NCBI RefSeq assembly: GCF_003173735.1
Contig: NZ_CP029551.1
Coordinates: 2,442,001-2,506,000 of the forward strand
Direction of reading: 5' to 3'
Length of the DNA stretch: 64,000 nucleotides
Source: Methylobacterium radiodurans
GTDB lineage: Bacteria > Pseudomonadota > Alphaproteobacteria > Rhizobiales > Beijerinckiaceae
This document shows, one piece after another, positions 44,556 through 54,775 of this stretch. The translations under genes were made by a program, and so were the position numbers. The notes beneath the pieces were generated by a model that saw nothing but the letters and a program-made list of their open reading frames with translations, had not been told where the DNA came from and did no database searches. Numbering within the stretch: position 1 is the stretch's first letter; each line of letters opens with the position of its first letter.

Positions 44556-45289
44556 GACGAGGCGGGGAGGGCGGCGGCCTTCTCGGGATATTGCGGCGCA
44601 GACTCAGGCTGCGCCGCCCGGACGGGCGCGAGCCAGGCGATTTCAACCACGTCTCGCTGGGCAGCAACTGTCAGATGGCGCATGCCCTGAAAACACTGGG
44701 CCTGCGCACATGGTCCGGCCCGTTCGACTGGGTCTTCACCCTGCCACCGATGGTGCGCGACTGCCTCGCCGATGACTGCCGAACGCTTGCCGACCGGGCG
44801 CAGTTGGAGACGATCCCGCTGCCGGAGCGCGAGGGGCCGGACATCACCCGCGGCCGGCACCGGCTCTACCGCGAGCACTACGGTCTCGACTGCATCTTCA
44901 ACCACCACGACCCGGCCGCGGACGACGCGGATTTCGCCTTCCTGCAGGCCGGGGTGCGGCGCCTGCGCGCCGCGCGCGCCCTGGCCGGCGCGCGCAACCG
45001 CTACTGGCTGCTCAGCCACCTGCACGTCGCGCCAGCGGACGTGAGCAGCCTCTGCGACGTGCTGGCGGGGGATGCCGCCCGCAGCCATTTAACGGTAATC
45101 CAACTACTGCCGGGCGCGCCGGCCCCGCGCGTTGCGGAGCGGGCCGAGCCGCGGCCGGACCTCCTGCACATCACGCTGGAGACCCCCTCCGCGCCGGTGG
45201 GCCTGCGCCTCGCCGACCCGGCCGACGACGCGCGCCTCCTCGATCTGATTCGCGCCGAGGCCGCGTGCAATCCCGCACATCTCGGCTGA
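44552..45289 (+). CDS. DUF1796-like putative papain-fold cysteine peptidase
   Basis: A 245-residue protein starting at a GTG in the accA stop. The block FNHVSLGSNCQMAHALKTLGL followed by R-T-W-S-G-P-F-D-W-V-F-T is the DUF1796 signature, with a candidate nucleophilic Cys in GSNCQ; a candidate His lies in IFNHHDPA. No signal peptide is seen. Peptidase activity is predicted for the family but not shown. Tight coupling with accA is unusual for a protein of this type. Confidence 0.75.
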   Translation: MRRGGEGGGLLGILRRRLRLRRPDGREPGDFNHVSLGSNCQMAHALKTLGLRTWSGPFDWVFTLPPMVRDCLADDCRTLADRAQLETIPLPEREGPDITRGRHRLYREHYGLDCIFNHHDPAADDADFAFLQAGVRRLRAARALAGARNRYWLLSHLHVAPADVSSLCDVLAGDAARSHLTVIQLLPGAPAPRVAERAEPRPDLLHITLETPSAPVGLRLADPADDARLLDLIRAEAACNPAHLG

Positions 45290-45424
45290 GTCTTCGCCGT
45301 GAACTGTGTCCTCCGCGTCATTGCGGTAACGGAGGGTCAAGTTTAACCGATCTACGGGTTTGGGGAGTGACGCCCGACGCCGGCCGAACGTGCCCGCGGG
45401 TGGAGTATCGATACGAGGTTCCCC

Positions 45425-46885
45425 ATGGCTGTGCGCCCGCTCGCGGCTGCTGGTCTCATCGCCGTCACGCTCGGCCTCGGCGCCTGCCAGGACGGGCTCG
45501 TGAACGGCGCCTCGACCCGCCACCTGACTCCCGTCCCGGCTCAGACCCTGTCGCTGATGCAGACCAAGGGGATGAGCCAGACGGACCCGATCCTGATCCG
45601 CGCCTACAAGAAGGAGTCGGAGCTGGAGGTCTGGAAGCGCGACGGCACCGGCCAGTACGCGCTGCTGAAGACCTTCCCGATCTGCCGCTGGTCGGGCCAG
45701 CTTGGACCCAAGACCAAGCAGGGCGACCGGCAGGCGCCCGAGGGGTTCTACACGATCACCCCGGGCCAGATGAACCCGAACTCGGCCTACTATCTGTCGT
45801 TCGACACCGGCTACCCGAACGCCTTCGACCGGGCGAACGGCCGCACCGGCAACTACATCATGGTGCACGGCACCTGCTCGTCGGCCGGCTGCTTCGCGAT
45901 GACCGACGCCTCGATGGCCGAGATCTACGCCATCGCCCGCGAGGCCTTCGCGGGCGGCCAGCGCGCCTTCCAGTTCCAGTCCTACCCGTTCCGGATGACG
46001 GCCCAGAACATGGCCAAGTTCCGCAACGACGCGAACGCGCCGTTCTGGAACAACCTGAAGGAAGGCTATGATTATTTCGAGGCCCTGAAACAGGAGCCCA
46101 AGGTCGGCCTGTGCGGAGCCAAGTACGTGTTCGGGGGCGCCGACGCGGCGGCCGGCTCCTGCAGCCCGCGGGTCGAACCGCAGGTCGCCGAGAAGCGCGC
46201 CCGCGACGACCAGCAGATCGCCGAGCTCGTCGCCAAGGGCACGCCGGCCACCCGTGTCGTCTACCAAGATGGGGGTCAGAACCCGGTCTTCCGGCCGCAG
46301 AACGTCACCGCCTTCGCGAGCCTCGGCACGAAGGAGGAGGAGCTTCCCTACAACGCCAAGGAGTTCGGCCGTCACCACCTCGGTGAGGTGAGCCGCCCCG
46401 AGACGCTCGCGGCCGCGCCCGAGGAAGTCGCGATCGAGCCGAAGGCCGGCCCCGCGACGGGACCGAAGGGCCGCACGCAGCTCGCCGCCGCGCCGATCCC
46501 CACGAAGGCCGCCGCGGCCGCGCTCACCGGCGGTGCCAAGCCGGCCCCGGCGCCCATGATGATGGCCAAGCAGGCGGAGCCGGCCGAGGCCAAGCCCGCC
46601 CGCGTCACGGTCGCGGACGCGGAGGGCGACGTCTCGGCCTTCCAGAAGGTGTTCGGCGGACTGGCCCGCAAGGAGGAAGCCACCGCTGCGGCGCCGGCAA
46701 CGCCCGCGACTGACGCAGCGACCGCAGAGCCTGCCAAGCAGGTCCATGCCGCCCGCGCCCGGATCCAGGCGCATCTGGCCAAGCCTCCGGTCGCGACCGG
46801 CGCGCTGGCCGAGGCCAAGAAGGCCCCGGCCGCGAAGGTCGCCGAGGTGAAGAAGCCGGCCGCGAAGGCCGAGGCGGCGCGCTGA
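45425..46885 (+). CDS. L,D-transpeptidase (YkuD) lipoprotein with a long Ala/Pro/Lys-rich tail
   Basis: A 486-residue protein. The N-terminus has a lipobox, LGLGAC (Cys21), so it is likely lipid-anchored in the envelope. The YkuD catalytic motif is MVHGTCSSAGCFAM, with His148 and Cys156 at the expected spacing; such enzymes form 3-3 peptidoglycan crosslinks or attach proteins to peptidoglycan. After residue 250 the sequence loses fold and becomes a repetitive Ala/Pro/Lys/Glu tail of about 170 residues, perhaps wall-spanning. It resembles the murein-transpeptidase YafK subgroup. Confidence 0.9.
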   Translation: MAVRPLAAAGLIAVTLGLGACQDGLVNGASTRHLTPVPAQTLSLMQTKGMSQTDPILIRAYKKESELEVWKRDGTGQYALLKTFPICRWSGQLGPKTKQGDRQAPEGFYTITPGQMNPNSAYYLSFDTGYPNAFDRANGRTGNYIMVHGTCSSAGCFAMTDASMAEIYAIAREAFAGGQRAFQFQSYPFRMTAQNMAKFRNDANAPFWNNLKEGYDYFEALKQEPKVGLCGAKYVFGGADAAAGSCSPRVEPQVAEKRARDDQQIAELVAKGTPATRVVYQDGGQNPVFRPQNVTAFASLGTKEEELPYNAKEFGRHHLGEVSRPETLAAAPEEVAIEPKAGPATGPKGRTQLAAAPIPTKAAAAALTGGAKPAPAPMMMAKQAEPAEAKPARVTVADAEGDVSAFQKVFGGLARKEEATAAAPATPATDAATAEPAKQVHAARARIQAHLAKPPVATGALAEAKKAPAAKVAEVKKPAAKAEAAR

Positions 46886-46896
46886 GGCGCTGCCGG

Positions 46897-46928
46897 CTCC
46901 CCTTCGTACCGCTGCGGGGGAGGGGGAG
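46897..46928. repeat. GC-rich intergenic inverted repeat, third copy
   Basis: CTCCCC (46897-46902) can pair with GGGGAG at 46917-46922 or 46923-46928, in the gap between the convergent L,D-transpeptidase and YqaE-like genes. It resembles the elements at 23064 and 29513 and may act as a terminator. Confidence 0.4.
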
Positions 46929-46948
46929 TTCGTGGACGGTCCGCCCGC

Positions 46949-47122
46949 TCAGAGTAGCGGGCGCTCGCGGTTCATCAGCCAGAGCGCGTGGACGGTGCCC
47001 GGCAGCCAGCCCAGGATCCACAGCACGATGTTGAGCAGGAACTGCAGGCCAAAGCCGGTGGTCAGCAGCACGGCGACGGGCGGCAGGAAGATCGCGAGAA
47101 GGATGCGGACGAGGCTGGACAT
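46949..47122 (-). CDS. Pmp3/YqaE-family small membrane protein
   Basis: A 57-residue two-helix membrane peptide, read directly from the sequence: it opens MSSLVRILLAIFLPPVAVLL, continues with GLQFLLNIVLWILGWLPG and ends with HALWLMNRERPLL. The LPPVAVLL and LGWLPGTVHALW elements are diagnostic of the Pmp3/YqaE family, which affects membrane potential and stress tolerance. GGAGAG lies just upstream of the ATG. Short genes of this size are often missed in annotation. Confidence 0.9.
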   Translation of the reverse strand: MSSLVRILLAIFLPPVAVLLTTGFGLQFLLNIVLWILGWLPGTVHALWLMNRERPLL

Positions 47123-47304
47123 CGGTCTCTCCAGAGGATTGGGTTCGGGCGCCCAACGAAGCTGAACCGTTTCCGTTCCGGCCCTTTACCCGTCGGCTGG
47201 TCACGGCTGTGCTGCGGACATGCGCACCGTCACACCGCCGCCGCGTTGTCGGGGGACGGGGAGCCCGGGAGGGGGCTCTCCCGCCGCTCCGATCCGAGGC
47301 ATCC

Positions 47305-48585
47305 GTGACCGCACCGATCCGGCCGAACCCGCCCGAGGGCGCCCGCGCCACCGCGCCGATGCCTCTCGCGTGGGTCGGCCCCGGCTTCGCCGAGTTCGTC
47401 GCCATCGTCGCCCTGATGATGGCGGTCACCGCGATCTCGATCGACAACCTGCTGCCGGCCTTCCCGGCGATCCAGGCGCGCTTCGCGGTCGCCGACCCGA
47501 ACCATCTCCAGCTTCTCGTCTACGTCTACATGATCGGCTTCGGGCTGGCGCAGATCGTCTACGGACCGGTCTCGGACGCGCTCGGGCGCCGGCCGGTCCT
47601 GCTCGCCGGGCTCGCGATCTACGCGGCCGGCACGGCACTGGCGATGATCGCGCCCTCCTTCGGCTGGCTGCTTGCCGCCCGCATCATCCAGGGCGTCGGC
47701 GCGGCGAGCGGGCGCGTACTCTCGACCGCGATCGTGCGCGACCGCTTCGCCGGCCGCGAGATGGCGAGCGTAATGTCGCTGATCATGATGGTGTTCCTGA
47801 TCGTGCCGATGATCGCGCCGGCCGTCGGCGGCATGATGCTGGCGCTCGGCTCCTGGGTCTGGGTCTTCGTCTCGATGCTGGTGCTGGCCGCGATCTGCAC
47901 CCTCTGGTTCACCTGGCGCATGCCCGAGACGCTGCACCCGGAATACCGCCGGCCGCTCTCCTTCGGCGCCACGGTCCAGGCCGTGCTGACGACGCTGCGC
48001 TGCCGGGTCGCGGTCGGCTACGCCACGGCGCTCGGCCTGCTCACGGGTTGCATCATGGGCTATGTCGGCTCGTCCCAGCAGATCTTCGATACCGGGCTCT
48101 ACCATCTGGGCGCCCTGTTCCCGCTGGCCTTCGGGGCGGTGGCGGGAGCGATGGGCGCGGCGACGCTGGTCAACGCCCGCGTGGTACGGCTCCTCGGCAT
48201 GCGTCCGCTCTCGCATGCGGGCCTCTCGGCCTTCGTGATGGTGGGGCTGGCGCAGGTCGGAGTCGGCCTCGCCTATCACGGCCATCCGCCGCTCGCCCTG
48301 TTCCTCGGAGTGCTGGCGATGAACCAGTTCCTGATCAGCTTCGCGATGCCGAACTTCAACGCGCTGGCGCTGGAGCCGCTGGGCGCCATCGCCGGCACCG
48401 CCTCGTCCTTCCTGGGCTTCTACACCACGATTCTCGGCGCCTTCTGCGGCTTCCTGATCGGGCAGGCCTTCGACGGCACGGTGCTGCCGATCGGCATCGG
48501 CTACGCGACGCTCGGCGGCCTCGCGCTCCTCGTCGTGGCCTGGACCGAGCACGGACGACTGTTCCGCGGCGGCGTCTCCGGTTGA
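47305..48585 (+). CDS. MFS multidrug transporter, Bcr/CflA type
   Basis: A 426-residue integral membrane protein with 12 predicted helices. Motifs are the DHA1 pattern near VTAISIDNLLPAFPAI, GPVSDALGRRPVLLAG as motif A, and RIIQGVGAASGRVLSTAIVRD as motif C-like sequence. This is the Bcr/CflA group that exports bicyclomycin, sulfonamides or related compounds; the substrate is not predictable. The GTG at 47305, behind CCGAGGC, gives the right N-terminus. A competing 460-codon open frame on the same strand is a shadow. Confidence 0.9.
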   Translation: MTAPIRPNPPEGARATAPMPLAWVGPGFAEFVAIVALMMAVTAISIDNLLPAFPAIQARFAVADPNHLQLLVYVYMIGFGLAQIVYGPVSDALGRRPVLLAGLAIYAAGTALAMIAPSFGWLLAARIIQGVGAASGRVLSTAIVRDRFAGREMASVMSLIMMVFLIVPMIAPAVGGMMLALGSWVWVFVSMLVLAAICTLWFTWRMPETLHPEYRRPLSFGATVQAVLTTLRCRVAVGYATALGLLTGCIMGYVGSSQQIFDTGLYHLGALFPLAFGAVAGAMGAATLVNARVVRLLGMRPLSHAGLSAFVMVGLAQVGVGLAYHGHPPLALFLGVLAMNQFLISFAMPNFNALALEPLGAIAGTASSFLGFYTTILGAFCGFLIGQAFDGTVLPIGIGYATLGGLALLVVAWTEHGRLFRGGVSG

Positions 48586-48658
48586 TGGCCTTGCGTCCTT
48601 AACCCGGCCTACACGCACCCGCCTCAAGGCTCCTCCGGCCTGCCCGAAGGAGCCCGCC

Positions 48659-49159
48659 GTGATCGCCAGAGCCCCCGACGCCCTAAGCCTCGCCGCGCGC
48701 CTGCTGCTCGCTGCCGCGCTCCTGCCGACCGGGATCGCGCGCGCGCTCAACGTCTCGGGCTTCGCGGTGACCCTGGCGGGCGCCGGCGTGCCGGCCCCGA
48801 ACGCGGTCGCGACCGCGATGGTGGTGGTGCAGGTCTTCGGACCGCTGGCGCTGATCCTGGGCGTGCTGCCGCGGCTCACCGGCCTCGCGCTCGCGCTCTT
48901 CGCCGCCGGCATGGCCGTGGTGCTGCATCCGTTCTGGCAATTCGGCGGCGCGGCGGCGATCTCGGAGCGCACGCTGCTGCTCGCCGATCTCGGACTGGCG
49001 GGCGGCTTCCTGCTCTACACCCTCCAGGGCCCTGGCGCCTGGAGCTGGCAGGGCTGGCGCGCCGGAGTGCGCTCCGCCCCGAAGAAGGCGCCCGCCCGCA
49101 AGCCCGCCAACAGCAACGGCCCGAAGCGCGGCGGGCGGCCGGCTCGCGCCGCGGCCTAG
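48659..49159 (+). CDS. DoxX-family membrane protein
   Basis: A 166-residue protein with four hydrophobic helices in the DoxX layout: LAARLLLAAALLPTGIARAL, TAMVVVQVFGPLALILGVLP, LALALFAAGMAVVLHPFW and LLADLGLAGGFLLYTL. The basic C-terminus (KKAPARKPANSNGPKRGGRP) is cytoplasmic. DoxX-type proteins are implicated in redox and stress responses in several bacteria, but no reaction can be assigned. GTG start behind GAAGGAG. The next gene starts at the base after its stop. Confidence 0.85.
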   Translation: MIARAPDALSLAARLLLAAALLPTGIARALNVSGFAVTLAGAGVPAPNAVATAMVVVQVFGPLALILGVLPRLTGLALALFAAGMAVVLHPFWQFGGAAAISERTLLLADLGLAGGFLLYTLQGPGAWSWQGWRAGVRSAPKKAPARKPANSNGPKRGGRPARAAA

Positions 49160-49573
49160 ATGGCGAGATTCCTCTCCTCGCTGTGCGCGGCCCTCTGCGT
49201 GGGACCGGCTCTTGTCGGCGCTGTCTCCGCCCAGCCGGCTCCCATCGAGGGAACGTGGCAGCAGGTCGAGACGAATGCCGGCTCCTGCAGAAGTTGCCGG
49301 ATCGAGATCACGAGAGAGGCAGGGGCGCTCAGGATCGTCGCCAACAACGGCTGGTCGGCTCTGGTCGATGACACCGGCGACAGGAATCGGTTCGACGCGC
49401 GGGGGACTGGTTCCTGGCAGGCGACGACGAAGGGGTGGGTTGCCGGCCGAGCTTTCGACATCACGGTCCTTCGCGTCGTTGAACGGCTGCACATCACCAT
49501 GCGCGTTGAGATGCCGGACGGCTCGGGCCGCCTGGTCCACGCGGTCTTCAAACGCATCTGGCTTGGCGTTTAG
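49160..49573 (+). CDS. Exported hypothetical protein, 137 residues
   Basis: It has a signal peptide (about residues 1-24, ending VSAQPAP) and a small beta-rich mature domain beginning IEGTWQQVETNAGSC, with a CRSC pair at 43-46. It starts immediately after the DoxX stop, so it is likely coupled. The opening IEGTW pattern recalls lipocalin-like small proteins, but I do not assign a family. It is convergent with the MFS gene. Confidence 0.65.
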   Translation: MARFLSSLCAALCVGPALVGAVSAQPAPIEGTWQQVETNAGSCRSCRIEITREAGALRIVANNGWSALVDDTGDRNRFDARGTGSWQATTKGWVAGRAFDITVLRVVERLHITMRVEMPDGSGRLVHAVFKRIWLGV

Positions 49574-49605
49574 GTCCAAGATCCGAACGACGGGCTTTCC
49601 AGGCT

Positions 49606-51027
49606 CTAGTTCCGTCCCGGCGCCCCGGCCGGCGCCGCCTCGGTCGCGCGCCGGCCCGAGATCTCCGCGCCGGCATCCGGGCTGAGCCGTCGGAACGGGA
49701 ACACGGAGGCGCCGGAGATCAGCGCCACCGCCAGGAAGGCCGGGCCGAAATCCTCCGCCCGGATCTCGGCGCGCCCGTGCCAGGCGGCGGCGGCTTCCAG
49801 CGCCAGCGCGCCCAGGGTCACACCGAGGCTCAGCGAGAGCTGCTGCGCGACACTCGCCAAGCTCGTGCCCGCGCTCATCTCCCGCTGCTCCAGATCGGCG
49901 TAGGCGATGGCGTTGATGCAGGTGAATTGCAGCGAGCGCAGGCAGCCGCCGAGGAAGAGGAGACCGACGATCAGAGCGTGGGGCGTCTGGGCGGTGAAGA
50001 GCCCGTTCACCGCCAGGAAGCAGGCGGCCAGCACCGCGTTCGTCACCATCACGGCGCGGAAGCCGAACGTGCGCAGGATGCGCGGCCCCACCGTCTTCAC
50101 CAGCATCGCGCCGGCCGCCGCCGCGAACGTGATCAGGCCCGATTGCAGCGCGTCGAGGCCGAAGCCGATCTGCAGCATCAGCGGCAGCAGGAAGGGAATC
50201 GCCCCGGTGCCGATGCGGAACAGCGAGCCGCCGGTCACGGCCGCCCGGAAGGTCGGGTAGCCGAGCAGCCCGAGCCGCAGGACCGGGTGCGGCACGCGGC
50301 GGGAGTGGCGGATGTAGAGGCCCAGCAGCGCCGCGCCCCCGCCGAGGCAGCCCCAAGTGAGCCAGGCCGGCAGCAGGTGGCGCCCGAGCGAGGCGAGGCC
50401 GAGCATCAGGCTGGCCAGGCCCGGCCCGAGCAGCACAAATCCGGCGACGTCGAGCGGCGGCCGCTCGGCCTCGCGCAGGTCCTCGAAATAGATGCTCGCC
50501 AGCACGATTCCGGCGATCCCGATCGGGATGTTGATCAGGAAGATCCAGCGCCAGTCGAGCCAGGTGGTGATCAGGCCGCCGAGCGGGGGACCGAGGATCG
50601 GACCGATCAGCGCGGGGATCGTCAGGTAGGCGAGCGCCGTGACGAGTTCCGATTTCGGCACGCTGCGCAGGATCACGAGGCGCCCGACCGGCACCATCAT
50701 GGCCCCGCCGACGCCCTGGAGGAAGCGGGCCGCGACGAAGCTCAAGAGCCCGTCGGCCGCCGCGCAGGCGAGGGAGCCCGCCATGAAGACGCCGAGCGCC
50801 GCGCGGAACACGGTGCGCGCCCCGAATCGGTCGGCCATCCAGCCGCTCACGGGGATGAAGATCGCGAGGCTGACGAGGTAGGCGGTGAGCGCGAGCTTGA
50901 GGACGATCGGATCCTCGCCGAGGCTCGCCGCGATCGTCGGCAGTGCGGTGGCGATCACGGTCGCGTCCGTGTTCTCCATGAACAGGGCGGTGGCGACGAC
51001 GAGGGGTACGATCCGGGTCGGGGACAT
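49606..51027 (-). CDS. MFS multidrug transporter, DHA2 (EmrB/QacA) type
   Basis: A 473-residue membrane protein with about 14 predicted helices. The DHA2 pattern is seen in ENTDATVIATALPTIAASL, GWMADRFGARTVFRAAL, ARFLQGVGGAMMVPVGRLVI and PALIGPILGPPLGGLI. Such transporters export drugs or metabolites. The ATG at 51027 is chosen; a TTG at 51039 is possible. It is divergent from a lipoprotein gene across 252 bases holding a perfect 26-bp palindrome, which could be its operator. Confidence 0.9.
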   Translation of the reverse strand: MSPTRIVPLVVATALFMENTDATVIATALPTIAASLGEDPIVLKLALTAYLVSLAIFIPVSGWMADRFGARTVFRAALGVFMAGSLACAAADGLLSFVAARFLQGVGGAMMVPVGRLVILRSVPKSELVTALAYLTIPALIGPILGPPLGGLITTWLDWRWIFLINIPIGIAGIVLASIYFEDLREAERPPLDVAGFVLLGPGLASLMLGLASLGRHLLPAWLTWGCLGGGAALLGLYIRHSRRVPHPVLRLGLLGYPTFRAAVTGGSLFRIGTGAIPFLLPLMLQIGFGLDALQSGLITFAAAAGAMLVKTVGPRILRTFGFRAVMVTNAVLAACFLAVNGLFTAQTPHALIVGLLFLGGCLRSLQFTCINAIAYADLEQREMSAGTSLASVAQQLSLSLGVTLGALALEAAAAWHGRAEIRAEDFGPAFLAVALISGASVFPFRRLSPDAGAEISGRRATEAAPAGAPGRN

Positions 51028-51115
51028 CGGTCTCGACAAGCGTTTTGGTGAACGGGCGGTTGCATGCGCGGCGGCCCTGCCCGGAATGTGACCGATCCCG
51101 CGACGGATCCGACCG

Positions 51116-51141
51116 AATCCGTGGCGGATCCGCCACGGATT
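51116..51141. promoter_or_regulatory. Perfect 26-bp palindrome between divergent genes
   Basis: The 26 bases from 51116 to 51141 (AATCCGTGGCGGA and its exact reverse complement) are palindromic with no spacer. A nearby ACGGATCC (51103-51110) repeats part of the arm. The position between the DHA2 transporter and the lipoprotein gene suits an operator for a TetR-like or MarR-like repressor, neither of which is adjacent. Confidence 0.55.
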
Positions 51142-51279
51142 GTTTCCGAACGCTTTGCGGTCCTGGGCCGGGCCTTCCGGGGGGCGACCGGCGGCCTTAA
51201 GCTGGGCGGTAATGTTCGCGGCTGCCCGCGCCCGGTCGGGTGGCGGGAAGACGAGGCCGCTCCTCGAGAAAGTGACCGG

Positions 51280-52188
51280 ATGATAACGAGGCCGAAGACG
51301 CTCCGATCGCTATCGCCCCGATCCCTGCCGCGGCTCGCTGTGGCCTCCGTCCTGCTGGCCTCGCTCGCCGCCTGCGGCACCGTGCTGCTCAACGACAACG
51401 GCTCGCTCACCCGCTACGACCTGCTGCGCCCGAGCACCGAGGCCTCGACCTCGGCGAAGCTCTACGTCGACCGGGCCGCGCTCGCCCGAACGCGCACGGT
51501 GCGCATCGTCCCGACGAGCTTCCCGGCCAACGCAGCGGGCGCCGCGGGGCTCAACGAGGTCGAGCGCCGGGTGGTGGCCAACAACGCCGACCGGGCGCTC
51601 TGCTACGAGCTGTCCCTGAAGTACGACGTGGTCTCGACCCGCGACGCCGACCTTACGGTGCGCGCCCAGGTCACCCGCGTGGAGGCGACCAACCTCGGCG
51701 GCGCGGGCCCGACCATCGGCCTGTCGGCGGCCGTCACGGTGGCCTCCCAGGTCGGCGTCGGCTTTGCCCAGGGCATCGGCCGCGTGCCGATACCCCGCGT
51801 GCCGATCGGCCTCGGCAGCCTGACCGTCGAGGCCGAGGCGCTCGACCGCCGCCGCCAGCAGCGGGTCGCGATGGTCTGGGGCGGGGCGGCGAACTCCTTC
51901 ACGAGCCAGCCGCGCTTCTCCCCGGCCAGCGATGCCTACGACCTCGCGGGCGATTTCGGCCAGGATCTCGGTTACCTCATCGCCACCGGCGACGACCCGT
52001 TCAAGGCGCCGCTCACGCTCCCAACCTGGGACCGCGTGCGCATCACGTCCTTGGGCGAGGCGCCGCTCGACCCCGATTGCGAGGCCTTCGGCCGGGCGCC
52101 GGGCGTCAACGGCATCGCGGGCGACTATATCGGCCTGCCGCCGGACTGGACCGACAAGGGACCGACCAACGGCCGGCCGCTGCCCTGA
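51280..52188 (+). CDS. DUF3313-like lipoprotein
   Basis: A 302-residue protein with a lipoprotein signal peptide and lipobox LAAC (Cys32), so it is envelope-anchored. The part after the Cys starts with GTVLLNDNGSLTRYDLLRP, like the DUF3313 opening. The central part contains ARVTVA-like paired strands and a Gly/Val-rich stretch (GPTIGLSAAVTVASQVGVGF). The function of DUF3313 is unknown. The ATG at 51280 is selected because the leader begins there; upstream sequence in frame is not signal-like. Confidence 0.78.
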   Translation: MITRPKTLRSLSPRSLPRLAVASVLLASLAACGTVLLNDNGSLTRYDLLRPSTEASTSAKLYVDRAALARTRTVRIVPTSFPANAAGAAGLNEVERRVVANNADRALCYELSLKYDVVSTRDADLTVRAQVTRVEATNLGGAGPTIGLSAAVTVASQVGVGFAQGIGRVPIPRVPIGLGSLTVEAEALDRRRQQRVAMVWGGAANSFTSQPRFSPASDAYDLAGDFGQDLGYLIATGDDPFKAPLTLPTWDRVRITSLGEAPLDPDCEAFGRAPGVNGIAGDYIGLPPDWTDKGPTNGRPLP

Positions 52189-53853
<1,665 letters not shown>

Positions 53854-53906
53854 GGAGGGCTGGACCAGCCCCACCAGCCAACGGATCTAGGGCATCCGGT
53901 CGTTTC

Positions 53907-54173
53907 GTGGCAGAATCCTGTTCGGAGGCTTCGACCAAGACGATCGCGCCCTGGTTCTCACAGCTAGGCCGGGGACCGGCCTACGAGCGCGCACGCGAGG
54001 AGGGCGCAGCCGCGCCAGCCGCGTTGCGGCGGCGCGCCGACGGCATCCGGGAGGTGAACGCCCTGACGGCAGACGAAGCCGTAGCCCTGGCGTGCAGCAT
54101 CCGGGTGCGGGCCTTACGTCGCCTGTTGCCGGACAGCGCGCCGTCGATCCGGGCCGAGCGCGACGCGGGATGA
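53907..54173 (+). CDS. Candidate antitoxin paired with a VapC-type PIN toxin
   Basis: An 88-residue protein starting at a GTG and ending in a 4-base overlap (ATGA) with the PIN-domain gene, the usual antitoxin-first arrangement. It is Ala/Arg/Glu-rich and helical (EGAAAPAALRRRADGIREVN), without a recognisable AbrB, ribbon-helix-helix or Phd fold. The antitoxin role rests on position and size only. Confidence 0.5.
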   Translation: MAESCSEASTKTIAPWFSQLGRGPAYERAREEGAAAPAALRRRADGIREVNALTADEAVALACSIRVRALRRLLPDSAPSIRAERDAG

Positions 54174-54568
54174 TCGTCATCGATGCTTGCGTCGCGGTGA
54201 AATGGTTCCTGCCCGAGCCGCACAGCGATGTGGCGGAGGCGATTCTGGCCCAAGGCGACGTCCGCATCGCGCCCGGGCACATTCTCGTCGAAGTCGGCAA
54301 CACGCTTCTGAGGGCATATCGGGCAGAGACGATCACGCTCGACCATGCGCGCGAGGTCATCGCCGCGTTGACGCGACTGGTACAATTGCAGACGATCCAC
54401 GAGATCGCGCCTGCGGCCCTCGAGATCGCCGTGCGGGTCGGCTGCACGAACTACGATGCGCTGTACCTTGCCGCCGCGGAGCGTTGGGGTGCGGTCTTCG
54501 CGACCGCCGACACCCGACTCGTCCGGCAGCTTCGATCCGCCGGATCGATCCGAACGATCGGGAGCTGA
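54170..54568 (+). CDS. vapC: VapC-like PIN-domain toxin ribonuclease
   Basis: A 132-residue PIN-domain protein. The metal-binding acidic residues are in place: Asp5 (MIVIDACVAVKWF), Glu41 (ILVEVGN), Asp96 (TNYDALYLA) and Asp114 (FATADTRL). VapC enzymes cleave tRNA or rRNA and are held inactive by the partner antitoxin. It overlaps the upstream candidate antitoxin by 4 bases. Target RNA is unknown. Confidence 0.88.
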   Translation: MIVIDACVAVKWFLPEPHSDVAEAILAQGDVRIAPGHILVEVGNTLLRAYRAETITLDHAREVIAALTRLVQLQTIHEIAPAALEIAVRVGCTNYDALYLAAAERWGAVFATADTRLVRQLRSAGSIRTIGS

Positions 54569-54775
54569 ACGGCTCCGGTCGCGAAGTCTCGGACGTATCG
54601 TCCGGCGTCGGGCTTCGTAGGGCCGCGCATCGCTGCGTTTTGGCGCGGCTCGCTACCGCGTGGCCTCTTCTCACTCCGACCTCCCCGCCACGCGATCGTG
54701 TGGCCGCTCCGGTGGTTGCATCCGCGACCGGCCGCGCGCATGGAGGTCGGGCAATCGCGGCAGCGGGAGAGACGG

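Noticed and set aside
47220..48602. 460-codon open frame overlapping the Bcr/CflA transporter in another frame
   Set aside because: The translation is Arg/Pro/His-rich with no membrane helices, while the other frame shows clear MFS motifs.
54688..54703. Near-palindrome CCACGCGATCGTGTGG before the PanE-like gene
   Set aside because: One mismatch pair and high-GC background make it weak; no regulator or conserved position supports it.
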